The notes beneath the pieces are model-generated. The model searched no databases. It was not told the origin of the DNA and worked only from the letters and a program-made list of their open reading frames with translations. This document shows positions 1 to 8,606 of a DNA stretch of 64,000 nt, one piece after another; positions within the stretch are counted from its first letter, which is position 1, and the number at the start of each line of letters is the position of its first letter. This DNA is from Halorubrum sp. CBA1229 (GTDB lineage: Archaea; Halobacteriota; Halobacteria; Halobacteriales; Haloferacaceae). The DNA is taken from positions 2,790,001-2,854,000 of the forward strand of contig NZ_CP054585.1 in NCBI RefSeq assembly GCF_003721435.2. Direction: 5' to 3'. Both the position numbers and the translations under genes were made by a program.

Positions 1-298
1 GCGAGAGCCCGCCCGAGTTCGGGTTCGACTCGTCCATCTCGCCGTACACCTTGGTGGCGACGACGAACCGGTCGCGGTCGTACTCGGCGAGCACGTCGCC
101 GAGGATCTCCTCGCTCTCTCCGTTCGAGTAGACGTTTGCGGTGTCGAAGAACGTGATCCCGAGCTCGACGGCGCGCTCGATGAGCTCGCGGCCCTCGTCC
201 TCGTCGAGCATCCACTCGTGCCCGCTCCCGAAGCTCATGCAGCCGAGCGCGAGCTCGCTGACGCTCGTCCCGGTGTCTCCCAGCGTCGTGTATTCCAT
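1..298 (-). CDS. Aldo/keto reductase, N-terminal part (cut by window edge)
   Basis: The first 99 residues of an NAD(P)H-dependent aldo/keto reductase are visible; the C-terminal two thirds lie outside the window. The protein begins MEYTTLGDTGTSVSELALG, the classic first strand of the AKR barrel. It continues with FFDTANVYSNGESEE, which carries the conserved Asp and catalytic Tyr region (DTA..Y..G.SE), and FVVATKVYG, which carries the strand with the catalytic Lys. Such enzymes reduce aldehydes and ketones in the cytoplasm, and the substrate cannot be told from this part. An AT-rich box (gatttatta on the minus strand, 321-329) lies about 25 bp before the ATG, so the mRNA is probably leaderless. 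Confidence 0.9.
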   Translation of the reverse strand, partial: MEYTTLGDTGTSVSELALGCMSFGSGHEWMLDEDEGRELIERAVELGITFFDTANVYSNGESEEILGDVLAEYDRDRFVVATKVYGEMDESNPNSGGLS

Positions 299-320
299 AC
301 GGAACGGGCAGCGCCCCGAC

Positions 321-329
321 TAATAAATC
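321..329 (-). promoter_or_regulatory. TATA box of aldo/keto reductase gene
   Basis: The minus strand reads gatttatta about 23-31 bp upstream of the ATG at 298. This is the spacing expected for an archaeal TATA box serving a leaderless transcript. Confidence 0.5.
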
Positions 330-375
330 GCGGCGGCTGCGCGATCGGATATTTAAATTGAACCGGTGGGTCGGC

Positions 376-1428
376 CTACAGCGCCGGCGGCTCGTCGCGA
401 CCGATGACGATCTCTTGTCCCTCGACGTCCTCGAGGGCGGCGACCCGCCCGCCGATCTCGACGCGCCCAGACGCCGTCTCGACCATCAGCGAGGCGACCT
501 CCTCGGACTCCTCGAACGCGAGATCGACGACGCGGCCGCGGACGGTCACCTCCTCGCCGGTCTCGATGTCCCGTCCCTCGACGGCGGCGTAGAAGTCGTC
601 CTCGCCGAACTCCTTGACGTCCTTGACGGCTCGGCGGATCGACGCGTAGCGGCGCGGGAACGGTCGATCCGCCCCGTTAGTGGCGAGCGTCTCCGCGGTC
701 GTCCACAGCACGGTGCCGAAGAAGCCGGAGACGAGGAAGCCGAGCGCGGACCGGTTGAAGATGACCCCGTAGCGCTCGCGGTCGTCACGGAGGGCGTCCT
801 GCGTGGCGTAGACGGAGTACTCCCCGTCGGCGACCGCGAGGATGGGCGTGGTGATTCCGCGGCGTGCCCGGGCGATGGTCGAGACTTCGAGGTAGTCGAA
901 CTCGTCCGGGTCCGGCGCCTTCGACGCGGGCGTGACGAGGAGCTCGACGCTGACGCCCTCGGCCACCTTCGCCGCGAGGTCGTCGCGGAACCGACGGAGC
1001 AGGCCGGGGGTCAGCGAGACGGCGAGCTCGTACTCGGCGCCGCCGATGACCTCCTCCAGGTACCGGAGGATCGTCGAGCGCGACTTCACTAGCGACACGG
1101 CCTCGGTCTCCCGCGTCGGCGCGGTGTAGCGCGCCTCCAGCTCGTCGACCATCTCGGCGAACGACGACCGGAGGTCGCCGAACGCGTCGTCCGGGTCGAC
1201 GGCGACGATCTTCATCGGCCGCGACTCGCGCAGCTCCACGAGCCCGCGGTCCGAGAGGCTTCGGACCGTGTCGTACACGCGCGGCTGCGGGATGTCCGTC
1301 CGGTCGGCGATGTCGCTCGCCGTCAGTTCGCCGTGTTCCAGCACCGCGAGGTAGGCGTCGATCTCGTACTCGCCGAGGTTGAACCGGTCCCCGACGTGAT
1401 CGAGGGTGTCGCGGAGATCGTCGGTCAT
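376..1428 (-). CDS. trmB: TrmB-family sugar-sensing transcriptional regulator
   Basis: This 350-residue protein has the TrmB layout. A winged helix occupies about residues 15-75 ([20 protein letters not shown], then [20 protein letters not shown]). A central PLD-like/sugar-binding region follows at about 110-240, and a C-terminal beta domain at about 280-350 ([20 protein letters not shown]). Halobacterium TrmB is of similar length and controls the glycolysis/gluconeogenesis balance and cofactor biosynthesis genes in response to glucose. The gene has its own TATA-like box (1451-1460), and a near-consensus TrmB site directly upstream of that box suggests autoregulation. Glucan-degrading genes lie about 28 kb away in the window. 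Ligand and targets here are inferred from the family. Confidence 0.85.
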   Translation of the reverse strand: MTDDLRDTLDHVGDRFNLGEYEIDAYLAVLEHGELTASDIADRTDIPQPRVYDTVRSLSDRGLVELRESRPMKIVAVDPDDAFGDLRSSFAEMVDELEARYTAPTRETEAVSLVKSRSTILRYLEEVIGGAEYELAVSLTPGLLRRFRDDLAAKVAEGVSVELLVTPASKAPDPDEFDYLEVSTIARARRGITTPILAVADGEYSVYATQDALRDDRERYGVIFNRSALGFLVSGFFGTVLWTTAETLATNGADRPFPRRYASIRRAVKDVKEFGEDDFYAAVEGRDIETGEEVTVRGRVVDLAFEESEEVASLMVETASGRVEIGGRVAALEDVEGQEIVIGRDEPPAL

Positions 1429-1450
1429 GCTGGTGACGATACGTCCCTCG

Positions 1451-1460
1451 GATATAGGTT
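1451..1460 (-). promoter_or_regulatory. TATA-like box of trmB
   Basis: The minus strand reads aacctatatc 23-32 bp upstream of the trmB ATG at 1428, fitting a leaderless promoter. Confidence 0.45.
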
Positions 1461-1462
1461 TT

Positions 1463-1478
1463 TACTATGAGTCGAGTT
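1463..1478. promoter_or_regulatory. Candidate TrmB operator upstream of trmB
   Basis: The sequence is TACT-N7-GAGTT. The published Halobacterium TrmB motif is TACT-N(7-8)-GAGTA, so one position of nine differs. It lies immediately upstream of the trmB TATA box, overlapping where the TFB recognition element would be. Binding is inferred, not shown. Confidence 0.45.
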
Positions 1479-1590
1479 GCACGCGTTTTCAGAGTCAGAT
1501 CCCCTGAGACGATCCGTCGACCAGCGTCGCTGTGATAGGTATTTGGTTCGAAGCGATAGTACATGTACGTAAGTCGATTCGCGTGGGCCG

Positions 1591-2346
1591 TCACATGTAC
1601 ATCCGATCGTAGGCGCCGTCCGGCTCGTCCTCCTCTATCCGCTCGGCGAGCCCTTCGTAGTGTTTGCGGACCTCGGCGGCGAACGACGCCAGCGGCTCGG
1701 AGTCGATCCCGAGGTCGTAGGTCCCGTTCACCGTATCCACGAGCCGCACCGCGGCCTCCACGTCCGGGGCCTGCGCGTGGACCGGCGTGATGAACACCCC
1801 GACACCGAGCGGCGAGCCCATTCCCCGTTCGAGCAGCGCCGCGTTCGCTCCGTCCAGGAAGCCGGCCTCCATCGGGGGGATTGCCTCCTCTCCGTCCCTC
1901 TCTGTCGCGAGCCGAGCCTCGCGGTAGTCGTCCGTCGCGACGTAGAAGGTCCGGTGAGCGTCGGGGCCGTGCGGGATCGGCACCCCCGACAGCACCGCGA
2001 TCTCGGAGACGCCGGCGCCCTCCGTCCAGTCGAGGATCGACGACGAGAGCGGCTCCCCGAGCGCGGGCGGGACGAACTGTTCGGCCACGAGGACGGTGAT
2101 GTCGACGTCGTCCGCGGAGTAGAGTCGGATCGGGTGACGCGGTCGTCCCTTCGCGAACGGGGTGATCGAGGGCAGCCCCTCGATCCGAATGTGGCCGGTC
2201 TCCTCGAGCCCGAGGTCGTCGACCACGTAGTCCACGGCGGTCAGTCCGGCGAGGCCGAACGAGGAGAATCCGGCGACGAGGACGTCGCTCGGGGCGGAAT
2301 CGTGCGCGACGCTGAAGGACGGTTCGGTGGGCGGTGTGCGGGCCAT
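1591..2346 (-). CDS. PAC2-family protein (proteasome-assembly-chaperone-like)
   Basis: This 251-residue protein begins with the PAC2 pattern of an early strand and turn (LVAGFSSFGLAGLTAVDYVV), followed by GLPSITPFAKGRPRHPIRLY. PAC2 proteins resemble eukaryotic proteasome assembly chaperones, and their archaeal roles are mostly unknown. No membrane segment or signal peptide is visible. It is transcribed away from the neighbouring MscS gene across a gap of about 125 bp. A second, quite different PAC2 protein is at 55550-56290. The family call is good; the function is not established. Confidence 0.75.
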   Translation of the reverse strand: MARTPPTEPSFSVAHDSAPSDVLVAGFSSFGLAGLTAVDYVVDDLGLEETGHIRIEGLPSITPFAKGRPRHPIRLYSADDVDITVLVAEQFVPPALGEPLSSSILDWTEGAGVSEIAVLSGVPIPHGPDAHRTFYVATDDYREARLATERDGEEAIPPMEAGFLDGANAALLERGMGSPLGVGVFITPVHAQAPDVEAAVRLVDTVNGTYDLGIDSEPLASFAAEVRKHYEGLAERIEEDEPDGAYDRMYM

Positions 2347-2471
2347 ACTGTCGAGTTCGCTCGGACGGGTGATAGTGGTTACTCAGGCCTCGTTCGCGCG
2401 TTCACCGACCTCCCCGTTGCCCCCGTCCTCGGGGAGAAACCCTTTTTCGGGTGGGCGATAGCGAGTTGGCT

Positions 2472-3653
2472 ATGGCACAGCCCGCGGGCGCGGCGCCGAT
2501 CTCGGGGACGCTCTTCGATCCGGCGCTGGCGCAGGTCCTCGATCCGGCGCTGGCGCAGGTCCTCGATCCGGTGGCGAACGCCGTCTCGCGGCTGGCGTCG
2601 CTCCCCGGGTCGCGACTGCTGTTGGTGCTCCTCTCGGTGGGGCTGGGAGTGCTCGTCTCGAAGTTCCTCGTCCGGCTCATCGGGCGTCCGGTGGCGCGGC
2701 GGGTGTCGAGGCAGAGCGTCGCGCAGACGATCGTCCGTGGGGTCCGGGTCGGGACGATCCTCATCGCGCTACTGTTCGGGCTCAGCGCCGCCGGGTTCCA
2801 GTTCACCGACCTACTCGTCGGGACGGCGGTGTTCTCCGCCGTGATCGGTATCATCCTCGCACCGATCGTCGGGAACTTCATCAACGGCGTGTTCATCCTC
2901 GCGGACCAGCCGTTCGAGATCGGCGACATGATCGAACTGGAGAACGGGACCACCGGGTTTGTCGAGGACATCACGATCCGGTACACCAAGATCTTCACGC
3001 TCGATAACACCTTCCTCGTCGTTCCGAACGGGGCCATGCGCGAGCGGGACGTGACCAACTTCTCGGCGGAAGACGAGCGGACGCGGCGGACCATCGACGT
3101 GCTCGTCACCTACGAGAGTGACATCTCCGAGGGTCGACAGCTGATCGAGCGCGCTGCCCGCGACTGCGACGCAGTGATCAACGGCGGCCCGGACATCCGG
3201 GTCGGCGTCGCGCGCTACACCGCCAGCCCGGACTGCCGCATCCACGAGTTCGGCGACGACGGCGTGCTCCTCCGCCTCCGCTACTGGGTGAAGAAACCGT
3301 ACAAGCTCGCGAAGGTCCAGTCGGACGTGAACACGCGGATCCGCGAGCGGCTCACGGACGCCGACGTCGAGATGGCCTACCCGCATCGCCACCTCGTCTT
3401 CGACGACACCTCCGGCGTCGCGCGGGTCGGCGGTCCGGACGACGGCCGCCCGGAGGGCGAGCGCGCGGGCGACAAACCCACCGGCGACGAAACGCGAGCC
3501 GGTCGACAATCCGACGACAGATCGTCGACAGATGAGAGTTCGAAGAGCGACGACGCGACTGGTAATGATGGATCTGATCATGACGCGACTGGCGACGACG
3601 CGACTGGCGACGATATGGCTGGTGATACCGCGACCAGCCGCGACGAGCGCTGA
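2472..3653 (+). CDS. MscS-type mechanosensitive channel with acidic C-terminal tail
   Basis: This is a membrane channel of the small-conductance mechanosensitive family, which releases solutes under osmotic downshock. From the ATG at 2472 the protein has 393 residues. Hydrophobic segments are at about 35-55, 85-105 and 110-140. The third, with FSAVIGIILAPIVGNFINGV, is the pore helix. The following beta domain contains PFEIGDMIELENGTTGFVEDI and VVPNGAMRE, the family signature. The last ~80 residues are a low-complexity Asp/Thr/Gly/Ser tail built on short DNA repeats. Near the N-terminus the phrase DPALAQVL is encoded twice by a perfect 24-bp duplication (2517-2564). A GTG at 2451 is an alternative start, but the ATG is preferred. 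Confidence 0.88.
   Translation: MAQPAGAAPISGTLFDPALAQVLDPALAQVLDPVANAVSRLASLPGSRLLLVLLSVGLGVLVSKFLVRLIGRPVARRVSRQSVAQTIVRGVRVGTILIALLFGLSAAGFQFTDLLVGTAVFSAVIGIILAPIVGNFINGVFILADQPFEIGDMIELENGTTGFVEDITIRYTKIFTLDNTFLVVPNGAMRERDVTNFSAEDERTRRTIDVLVTYESDISEGRQLIERAARDCDAVINGGPDIRVGVARYTASPDCRIHEFGDDGVLLRLRYWVKKPYKLAKVQSDVNTRIRERLTDADVEMAYPHRHLVFDDTSGVARVGGPDDGRPEGERAGDKPTGDETRAGRQSDDRSSTDESSKSDDATGNDGSDHDATGDDATGDDMAGDTATSRDER
2517..2564 (+). repeat. Perfect 24-bp tandem duplication in the MscS gene
   Basis: Two identical 24-bp copies (2517-2540 and 2541-2564) add eight residues in frame (DPALAQVL) near the N-terminus of the channel. Confidence 0.9.
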
Positions 3654-3719
3654 GACGACCGGGACACGTAGCCCGCCGGAACCGGAACTCTGATTGACGG
3701 AGGTACCATTTATAAGATA

Positions 3720-5462
3720 GTGAGCGACGAGCCCTCCGAAGATCGGACAGCTACTCCTCTGGATGACGGCGGTGACGGTTCGCATGACGACGTCGGTGAC
3801 GGGGGTGATACTGCCCTCAGTGACGATGGATCCGGTAGCGATGATGGATCCGGTGGCGATAATGGATCCGGTGGCGATAATGGATCCGGTGGCGATGGTG
3901 GAACCGGTGGCGATGGTGGATCCGGTGGCAATAGTGGCGATGGTGGCGATGGAGACGACCGCGTCCCCGAGGAGTCGATCACCGAGGGGAGTCTGGTGCG
4001 ACCGCTGTTCCAACTCGCGTGGCCCATCGTCGTCATTCAGCTGCTGCAAGTGACGTACAACGTCGTCGACACGCTCTACCTCGGCCGACTGTCGGCGGAG
4101 GCGGTAGGGGCGATCAGCCTCGCGTTCCCGCTGATCTTCCTGCTTATCGCCGTGGCGGGCGGGTTCACCACCGCGGGCGCCATTCTCGTGGCGCAGTACA
4201 CCGGCGCGGACGGCGACCGGTCGGCGGGGATGGTCGCGGGACAGACGATTTTCACCGTCTCCGTGCTGTCGGTGCTCATCGGCGTCGCGGGGTACTTCTA
4301 CACCCGCCCGGCCCTGGAGCTCCTCCCGAGCGATCCCGCCACGGCGGCGACGGTGATTCCCCTCGCGGCCGACTACATGGAAGTCATCTTCGCCGGCATC
4401 CCGCTGATGTTCGGCTTCTTCGTCTTCTCCGCGCTGATGCGCGGCTACGGCGACACCCGGACGCCGATGGCGGTGATGCTCGTCTCCGTTGTTCTGAACG
4501 TCTTCCTCGACCCGTTCTTCATTTTCGGGTTCGCGGACAACCCGCTGTTCGAGTGGCTCGCCGGGATCCCGGTCCTCGGCGCTCTCGATCCGGTGACACT
4601 GGAGAGCTCGCTGTTCGCGGCCATCGGCTTCACCGGGTACGGAATCGAGGGGGCCGCGCTGGCGACGATCCTCTCTCGGGGGGTCGCCACCGCCATCGGC
4701 CTCTGGCTGCTGTTCGGCACCGGTCTCGGTCCGGCGGTGACGGTGGGTCACCTCAAGCCCGACGTGGGGTTCATCCGCGACATCTTCCACCTGGGACTCC
4801 CGTCCAGCGTCGAGCAGACGACGAGCGCGCTCGCGATGATCACGCTCACGGCGATGGTCGTCACGTTCTCGCCGCCGGTGGTGGCGGCGTACGGGCTCGG
4901 GAACCGGCTCATCTCGCTCGTCTTCCTGCCCGCGATGGGACTCGGGCGCGCGATCGACACGATGGTGGGACAGAACCTCGGTGCGGACCGGGCGGACCGC
5001 GCCGCGCGGTCGGTCAAGCTGGCGGCCGGGACCGGGGCGGGCGTGATGTTCCTCGTCGCCGTCGTCGCGGTGACGTTCACGGAGCCGATCGTCGGCGCGT
5101 TCCTCGGCGACGTGCCTGACGCGCCCGCGACGATCGGTCACGCGGTCGAGTACGTCCGGATTCGATCGGTGGAGTTCGCCTTTATCGGCGTCTCGCAGGT
5201 GATACTCGGCGCGTTCCGCGGGGCCGGCAACACGAAGACGGCGATGGTGATCTCGATACTCACTCTCTGGGTCGGTCGCGTCGCCAGCGTGGGCTATCTG
5301 GTGTTCATCGCCGGCTGGGGCGAGACGGGGGTCTGGGTCGGTATGGCGCTCGGCAACATTCTCGGTGCGATCATCGGCGTCGCGTGGTTCGCTCGGGGAA
5401 CGTGGACCGAGCGGTACATCGACGAGGCGGAACCCGACATCGATCCGGTCGCTGGCGACTGA
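3720..5462 (+). CDS. MATE-family multidrug/metabolite exporter with Gly/Asp/Ser-repeat N-terminus
   Basis: A 580-residue MATE transporter of the polytopic inner membrane, probably a cation-coupled exporter. After a soluble N-terminus of about 80 residues, the first MatE domain begins at LVRPLFQLAWPIVVIQLLQV. It continues with the typical NVVDTLYLGRLSAEAVGAIS. The second domain starts near LGLPSSVEQTTSALAM, with GLGNRLISLVFLPAMGLGRA. The count of hydrophobic segments fits 12 helices. The GTG at 3720 is the only reasonable start ahead of the repeat region. The N-terminus is built from six 18-bp DNA repeats encoding NGSGGD-like units and is likely disordered. It ends 4 bp from the tail of the next, convergent gene. 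Substrate unknown. Confidence 0.88.
   Translation: MSDEPSEDRTATPLDDGGDGSHDDVGDGGDTALSDDGSGSDDGSGGDNGSGGDNGSGGDGGTGGDGGSGGNSGDGGDGDDRVPEESITEGSLVRPLFQLAWPIVVIQLLQVTYNVVDTLYLGRLSAEAVGAISLAFPLIFLLIAVAGGFTTAGAILVAQYTGADGDRSAGMVAGQTIFTVSVLSVLIGVAGYFYTRPALELLPSDPATAATVIPLAADYMEVIFAGIPLMFGFFVFSALMRGYGDTRTPMAVMLVSVVLNVFLDPFFIFGFADNPLFEWLAGIPVLGALDPVTLESSLFAAIGFTGYGIEGAALATILSRGVATAIGLWLLFGTGLGPAVTVGHLKPDVGFIRDIFHLGLPSSVEQTTSALAMITLTAMVVTFSPPVVAAYGLGNRLISLVFLPAMGLGRAIDTMVGQNLGADRADRAARSVKLAAGTGAGVMFLVAVVAVTFTEPIVGAFLGDVPDAPATIGHAVEYVRIRSVEFAFIGVSQVILGAFRGAGNTKTAMVISILTLWVGRVASVGYLVFIAGWGETGVWVGMALGNILGAIIGVAWFARGTWTERYIDEAEPDIDPVAGD
3828..3935 (+). repeat. Six 18-bp tandem repeats at the start of the MATE gene
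   Basis: Six near-identical 18-bp units of the type ggatccggtggcgataat encode repeats of GSGGDN/GSGGDG. The units differ at only one to three bases, which suggests recent slippage or expansion. Confidence 0.88.
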
Positions 5463-5466
5463 GCGG

Positions 5467-5694
5467 TCAGTGCCGGAAGAGATGGATCGCGTCCTCGTCG
5501 CGGAGGAGACAGAAACGAGCGCCGTCGCTCTCGGGGAACGTCGTTCCCGACTCCCGCGTGGTGAACAGCCGGTCGAACGGTGCGTCACAGACCGGACACG
5601 AGATGTCTTTCCGGTTCTCCCAGAGACCCGTTGAGCCCGTGTCTTTGAGCTGTTTCAACGCGTGACGGTGGTCGTGGACGTCGAATCGCGGCAT
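5467..5694 (-). CDS. Small Cys-containing haloarchaeal protein
   Basis: A 75-residue protein beginning MPRFDVHDHRHALKQLKDTG and containing a CPVC pair followed by FDRLFTT and a third Cys near the end. The CPxC pair and His-rich start suggest metal binding, but a full four-ligand zinc ribbon is not present. It resembles small conserved haloarchaeal proteins sometimes labelled as flagella-cluster proteins; I believe this is that family but cannot confirm it. The gene lies tail to tail with the MATE gene, 4 bp apart. Function unknown. Confidence 0.6.
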   Translation of the reverse strand: MPRFDVHDHRHALKQLKDTGSTGLWENRKDISCPVCDAPFDRLFTTRESGTTFPESDGARFCLLRDEDAIHLFRH

Positions 5695-5801
5695 GGGCGC
5701 ACGTCGGTGACGCGGGAATTGAATCTGATCCCGCGAGTATCACGGCTGATTCCGATTCGGGCTCAGGTCGACGCTCGACAGACACGCGCACGCGAGTCGC
5801 T

Positions 5802-6668
5802 TCAGGCGTCTCGGTCGGCCAGTCGCGCCCGGGCTCGCTCGATCGCCGCATCGCTGCCGGTTCGTACGTACTCGCCGAGTGCGTCTGCGACGTCGACGAG
5901 CGCGTCGGCGTCGGCCGCGGGGACATCGCCGTTGAGTGCCTCGACTCGTTTCGCTCGGTCGCGAAGCCGTTCCAGGAGCTCCTTGGTCGGGTCGATCCGT
6001 GAGCCGGGATCTCCGCCGTCGACGGAGACTGTCGGTGTGTCGGAGTCGGCGACCGTTGGGATGTCGGAGTCGGCGACCGTTGGGGTGTCGAAGTCGACGC
6101 TTGCCGGCGTGTCAGCCTCGATGTCGTTCTCGATTCCCTCGGCGAGCTCGTCGAGGAAGGCGAGGAGGTCGCTCCGGTACTCGTCGACCGCGCGCGCCGC
6201 CGCCATTCCGCGCGCTTCGCGGAGGCGTTCGGGGACGTCTCCGGTCGCGGGACGGTCGCCATCGTCGGCACCGGCCAGCAGATTGAGGAGGTACTCGCGG
6301 TCCGGATCCGCGGGATCTCGGAGTCGGTCGTAGCAGTCGACCGCCTCCAGCAGCTCCCGTGCCGCGAGGTACGTGCCGTCGAGCGGGAGCAGCTCCCCGC
6401 CGCGAATGAACCCGCGTTTGCGGACGTACTCGCGGAGGTCAGTTTTGAGTTCGTCGACGCCGTCCACGGGAAGCGTCCCGCGCGCTTCCCCGAACTGAGT
6501 GCGGTAGGCGCTGAGGTCGAGCGAGGCGGGCGCGTCGGTGTGGGCCGTGCGGTCGTCGACGCCGACGCTCCGGAGGCTCCCGCAGCCCGGGCATTCGACG
6601 CGTCCCGTCTCGTAGTACGACCATCGGGTCTCGCACTCTCGACACTCCCGTTCGCCGCGGACCTTCAT
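5802..6668 (-). CDS. Haloarchaeal protein with N-terminal TFIIB-like zinc ribbon
   Basis: From the ATG at 6668 the protein has 288 residues. Four cysteines (9, 12, 26, 29) in the order CREC...CPGC form a zinc ribbon. The start MKVRGERECRECETRWSYYE is typical of a conserved haloarchaeal family (I believe DUF7117). A longer reading from 7082 is possible but would run across the neighbouring gene and its promoter, so it is rejected. The middle is helical and acidic, with an in-frame 24-bp duplication (6037-6084) coding DSD.PTVA twice. Nothing in the sequence shows a DNA- or RNA-binding partner. Function unknown. Confidence 0.7.
   Translation of the reverse strand: MKVRGERECRECETRWSYYETGRVECPGCGSLRSVGVDDRTAHTDAPASLDLSAYRTQFGEARGTLPVDGVDELKTDLREYVRKRGFIRGGELLPLDGTYLAARELLEAVDCYDRLRDPADPDREYLLNLLAGADDGDRPATGDVPERLREARGMAAARAVDEYRSDLLAFLDELAEGIENDIEADTPASVDFDTPTVADSDIPTVADSDTPTVSVDGGDPGSRIDPTKELLERLRDRAKRVEALNGDVPAADADALVDVADALGEYVRTGSDAAIERARARLADRDA
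6037..6084 (-). repeat. 24-bp tandem duplication in the zinc-ribbon gene
   Basis: Copies at 6037-6060 and 6061-6084 differ at one base only and encode two DSD.PTVA units in a Thr/Asp/Pro-rich linker. Confidence 0.8.
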
Positions 6669-6711
6669 GTTCGGTGTCTCGCACCGACCGGCGTAAAGGG
6701 CTGCGGTCGTT

Positions 6712-6750
6712 GCGAGCGGAGATGGCGAGCGGAGATGGCGAGCGGAGTCG
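6712..6750. repeat. Three 13-bp tandem repeats in a divergent intergenic region
   Basis: gcgagcggagatg occurs twice, followed by gcgagcggagtcg, head to tail between the divergent genes starting at 6668 and 6832. Confidence 0.7.
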
Positions 6751-6801
6751 AGAGCAGAGCCGGCGAGCGGGAGTCGACGAGCGCCCCCGACTGCAGAATG
6801 C

Positions 6802-6809
6802 TTTATAAA
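6802..6809 (+). promoter_or_regulatory. TATA box of the 6832 membrane-protein gene
   Basis: tttataaa lies 23-30 bp before the ATG at 6832, fitting a leaderless haloarchaeal promoter. Confidence 0.6.
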
Positions 6810-6831
6810 TAATCCGCGAGAATCGCCGGAC

Positions 6832-7962
6832 ATGAGTTGGCACGCCGTCGACGCCGTGGACGACGCGGTCGACGCCACGCGCCGGTTCCTGTTCCCGTTC
6901 AGCCTCGTCCGCTGGACGAAGCTCGGCTTCCTCGTGCTCCTGATGGGTGGTGGCGGCGCCGCGAGCGCGAACGCGTCCGTCTCCGCCGTCTCCGATGCGG
7001 GCGTGATCTCCCCCGGGGAAACCGGATCGGTCTCTACAGGAGCCGATCTGGGCTCTGCGGGGATCGACCCGAGATCTGTCACTCCCGGTCAACTAGTGGA
7101 GACGATCGATCCCGGGGTACTCGCGGTCCTCGCCGTCGGGATCGTTCTCTTGGTTGCCGCATTTTCGGTGGTCTCGCTGTCGCTACGACTGGTCTTTTAC
7201 GACGCTCTCCGGACGAACGAGGTACGGATACGGCAGCCGTTCCGCTCGCGACTTCGCCAGTCGCTCGGCCTCTTTCTATTCACCGCGGTTCTCAGCGCCG
7301 GGGCGATGGCCCCCCTCGCGCTCGCGGTCCTCGTCGCTAGCGCCGCGAACGCGCCGATCGGCGTTGGTCCGATCGATTCGGTCGCCGGATCGATCGGATC
7401 GCTGGCGACCGGACCGGTCATCGTTCTCGGCTTCGTTGGGGCCGCGTTCGTCGCGATCGCCGCACTCGCGCTCCGTTTTACCTACGAGTTCGTCGTCCCG
7501 ACAATAGTCGTCGAAGAGACGGGGGTACTCGGCGGGTGGCGTCGGTTCTGGAGGACGTTGCGGACGAGATGGACGGAGTTCGTGGTCTATCTCGTCGTTC
7601 ACGTGATCGTCTCGGTCGGGCTGTCGGTGGTCGAGGGGATCGCGGCCGTCCTTGCGTTCGCTCTCGTAGGCACAGTCGCCGGCCTCGTACTTCTCGCCGT
7701 GGCTGCCGCGCTGGGGGGTCTCGGCGCGCTGGTCGGGACCACGGCCGGTACGGCGGCGCTTGCCGTTGTAGTCATCGTCGCCGTCGCGTCCCTGATCGCG
7801 CTTGTCCTGCCCGTCAGGGTCGTCACGAGCTCGTACCGCATCGCCTACGAGGTCTCGACGCTCGGTGGGATCGATGGCGATCTCGCGCTACTCCACCGCG
7901 ATCTCGATCCGAGAGTTTCTGAATCGGCGGAGTCGGACGCCGTGGATTCCCCCGACCCGTGA
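6832..7962 (+). CDS. Haloarchaeal polytopic membrane protein, function unknown
   Basis: A 376-residue protein with a short soluble start (MSWHAVDAVDDAVDATRRFL) and about six long hydrophobic segments: near 30-48, 95-118, 146-170, 190-215, 245-290 (probably two) and 300-330. It resembles a haloarchaeal membrane family (I believe DUF7544), in which a loop carrying the FYDALR..EVRI..PFR pattern joins helices. No catalytic motif is visible. It is transcribed divergently from the zinc-ribbon gene and followed by the replication origin. Function cannot be told. Confidence 0.65.
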   Translation: MSWHAVDAVDDAVDATRRFLFPFSLVRWTKLGFLVLLMGGGGAASANASVSAVSDAGVISPGETGSVSTGADLGSAGIDPRSVTPGQLVETIDPGVLAVLAVGIVLLVAAFSVVSLSLRLVFYDALRTNEVRIRQPFRSRLRQSLGLFLFTAVLSAGAMAPLALAVLVASAANAPIGVGPIDSVAGSIGSLATGPVIVLGFVGAAFVAIAALALRFTYEFVVPTIVVEETGVLGGWRRFWRTLRTRWTEFVVYLVVHVIVSVGLSVVEGIAAVLAFALVGTVAGLVLLAVAAALGGLGALVGTTAGTAALAVVVIVAVASLIALVLPVRVVTSSYRIAYEVSTLGGIDGDLALLHRDLDPRVSESAESDAVDSPDP

Positions 7963-8040
7963 GCGCTGTGAGCCGACTCAAGTTCGGGGCGGGCTGAGAC
8001 GGGTGGAGACGCTCTCGGTAGAGGTTAAGAAGAGGGTGAC

Positions 8041-8060
8041 ACACCGGGTTTCCGGTGAAA
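8041..8060 (+). promoter_or_regulatory. Origin recognition box 1
   Basis: ACACCGGGTTTCCGGTGAAA; forward orientation as defined by the asymmetric GTTT spacer. Confidence 0.8.
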
Positions 8061-8130
8061 TGGGTGAGAGTGGTGGGTGTCGTTGAGACGGGGAGCCCGG
8101 ATTGAGTGTCAAACGAACAACGATCTGGCC

Positions 8131-8182
8131 AGTCTATTCTATAAAGAATTATAAACTAGTTTTGAGTATATTCCATTAGCTC
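8131..8182. other. AT-rich candidate unwinding element
   Basis: A stretch rich in A and T (tctattctataaagaatt, then ttgagtatattccatta) in an otherwise GC-rich genome, lying between origin boxes 1 and 2. Confidence 0.55.
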
Positions 8183-8282
8183 GTATCGTGGAGAGACTTC
8201 TCTCCCGATAGTGGAGAGATTTTCATCGGAAATGGGAGCAACTGAGCCGTTCCCTGTCGGACACTAGTAGCTGCACATCGGG

Positions 8283-8301
8283 ACACCGGGTTTCCGGTGA
8301 A
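8283..8301 (+). promoter_or_regulatory. Origin recognition box 2
   Basis: ACACCGGGTTTCCGGTGAA; same orientation as box 1. Confidence 0.8.
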
Positions 8302-8483
8302 TTTGAGAGCCGATGAGAGTCCGTTTCGTCGTTCGACCTTCGGTAATTCTCTGTTATCGGTATCTCCCTCTCTATCTTACCTCCAGATCTCGCCTCCATA
8401 GTTCGGGGTGACAAGCCATCCCCTGCAACCGAAATCCGATGCTAAATCCCTCGATCACTCCATCATCCGACTACCCTATCACC

Positions 8484-8521
8484 CACCCTACTGCCGACCC
8501 ACCACCCTACTGCCGACCCAC
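8484..8521. repeat. 19-bp tandem repeat in the origin
   Basis: caccctactgccgacccac occurs twice in a row, followed by more C-rich repeats of cacc, giving one strand a run of G-rich blocks beside box 3. Confidence 0.8.
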
Positions 8522-8542
8522 CACCCACCCCACCCACACCTA

Positions 8543-8562
8543 TTTCACCGGAAACCCGGTGT
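8543..8562 (-). promoter_or_regulatory. Origin recognition box 3
   Basis: TTTCACCGGAAACCCGGTGT, the exact reverse complement of box 1. Confidence 0.8.
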
Positions 8563-8606
8563 GTGTCTCAATCAACCCCTCCGCCACGCGTCCGAAACGG
8601 AACGCA

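Noticed and set aside
2811-5588. Open frame of 925 codons on the minus strand
   Set aside because: It runs antisense to the MscS and MATE genes and its translation is Arg/His-rich with no domain. It arises from third-position GC bias in the real genes.
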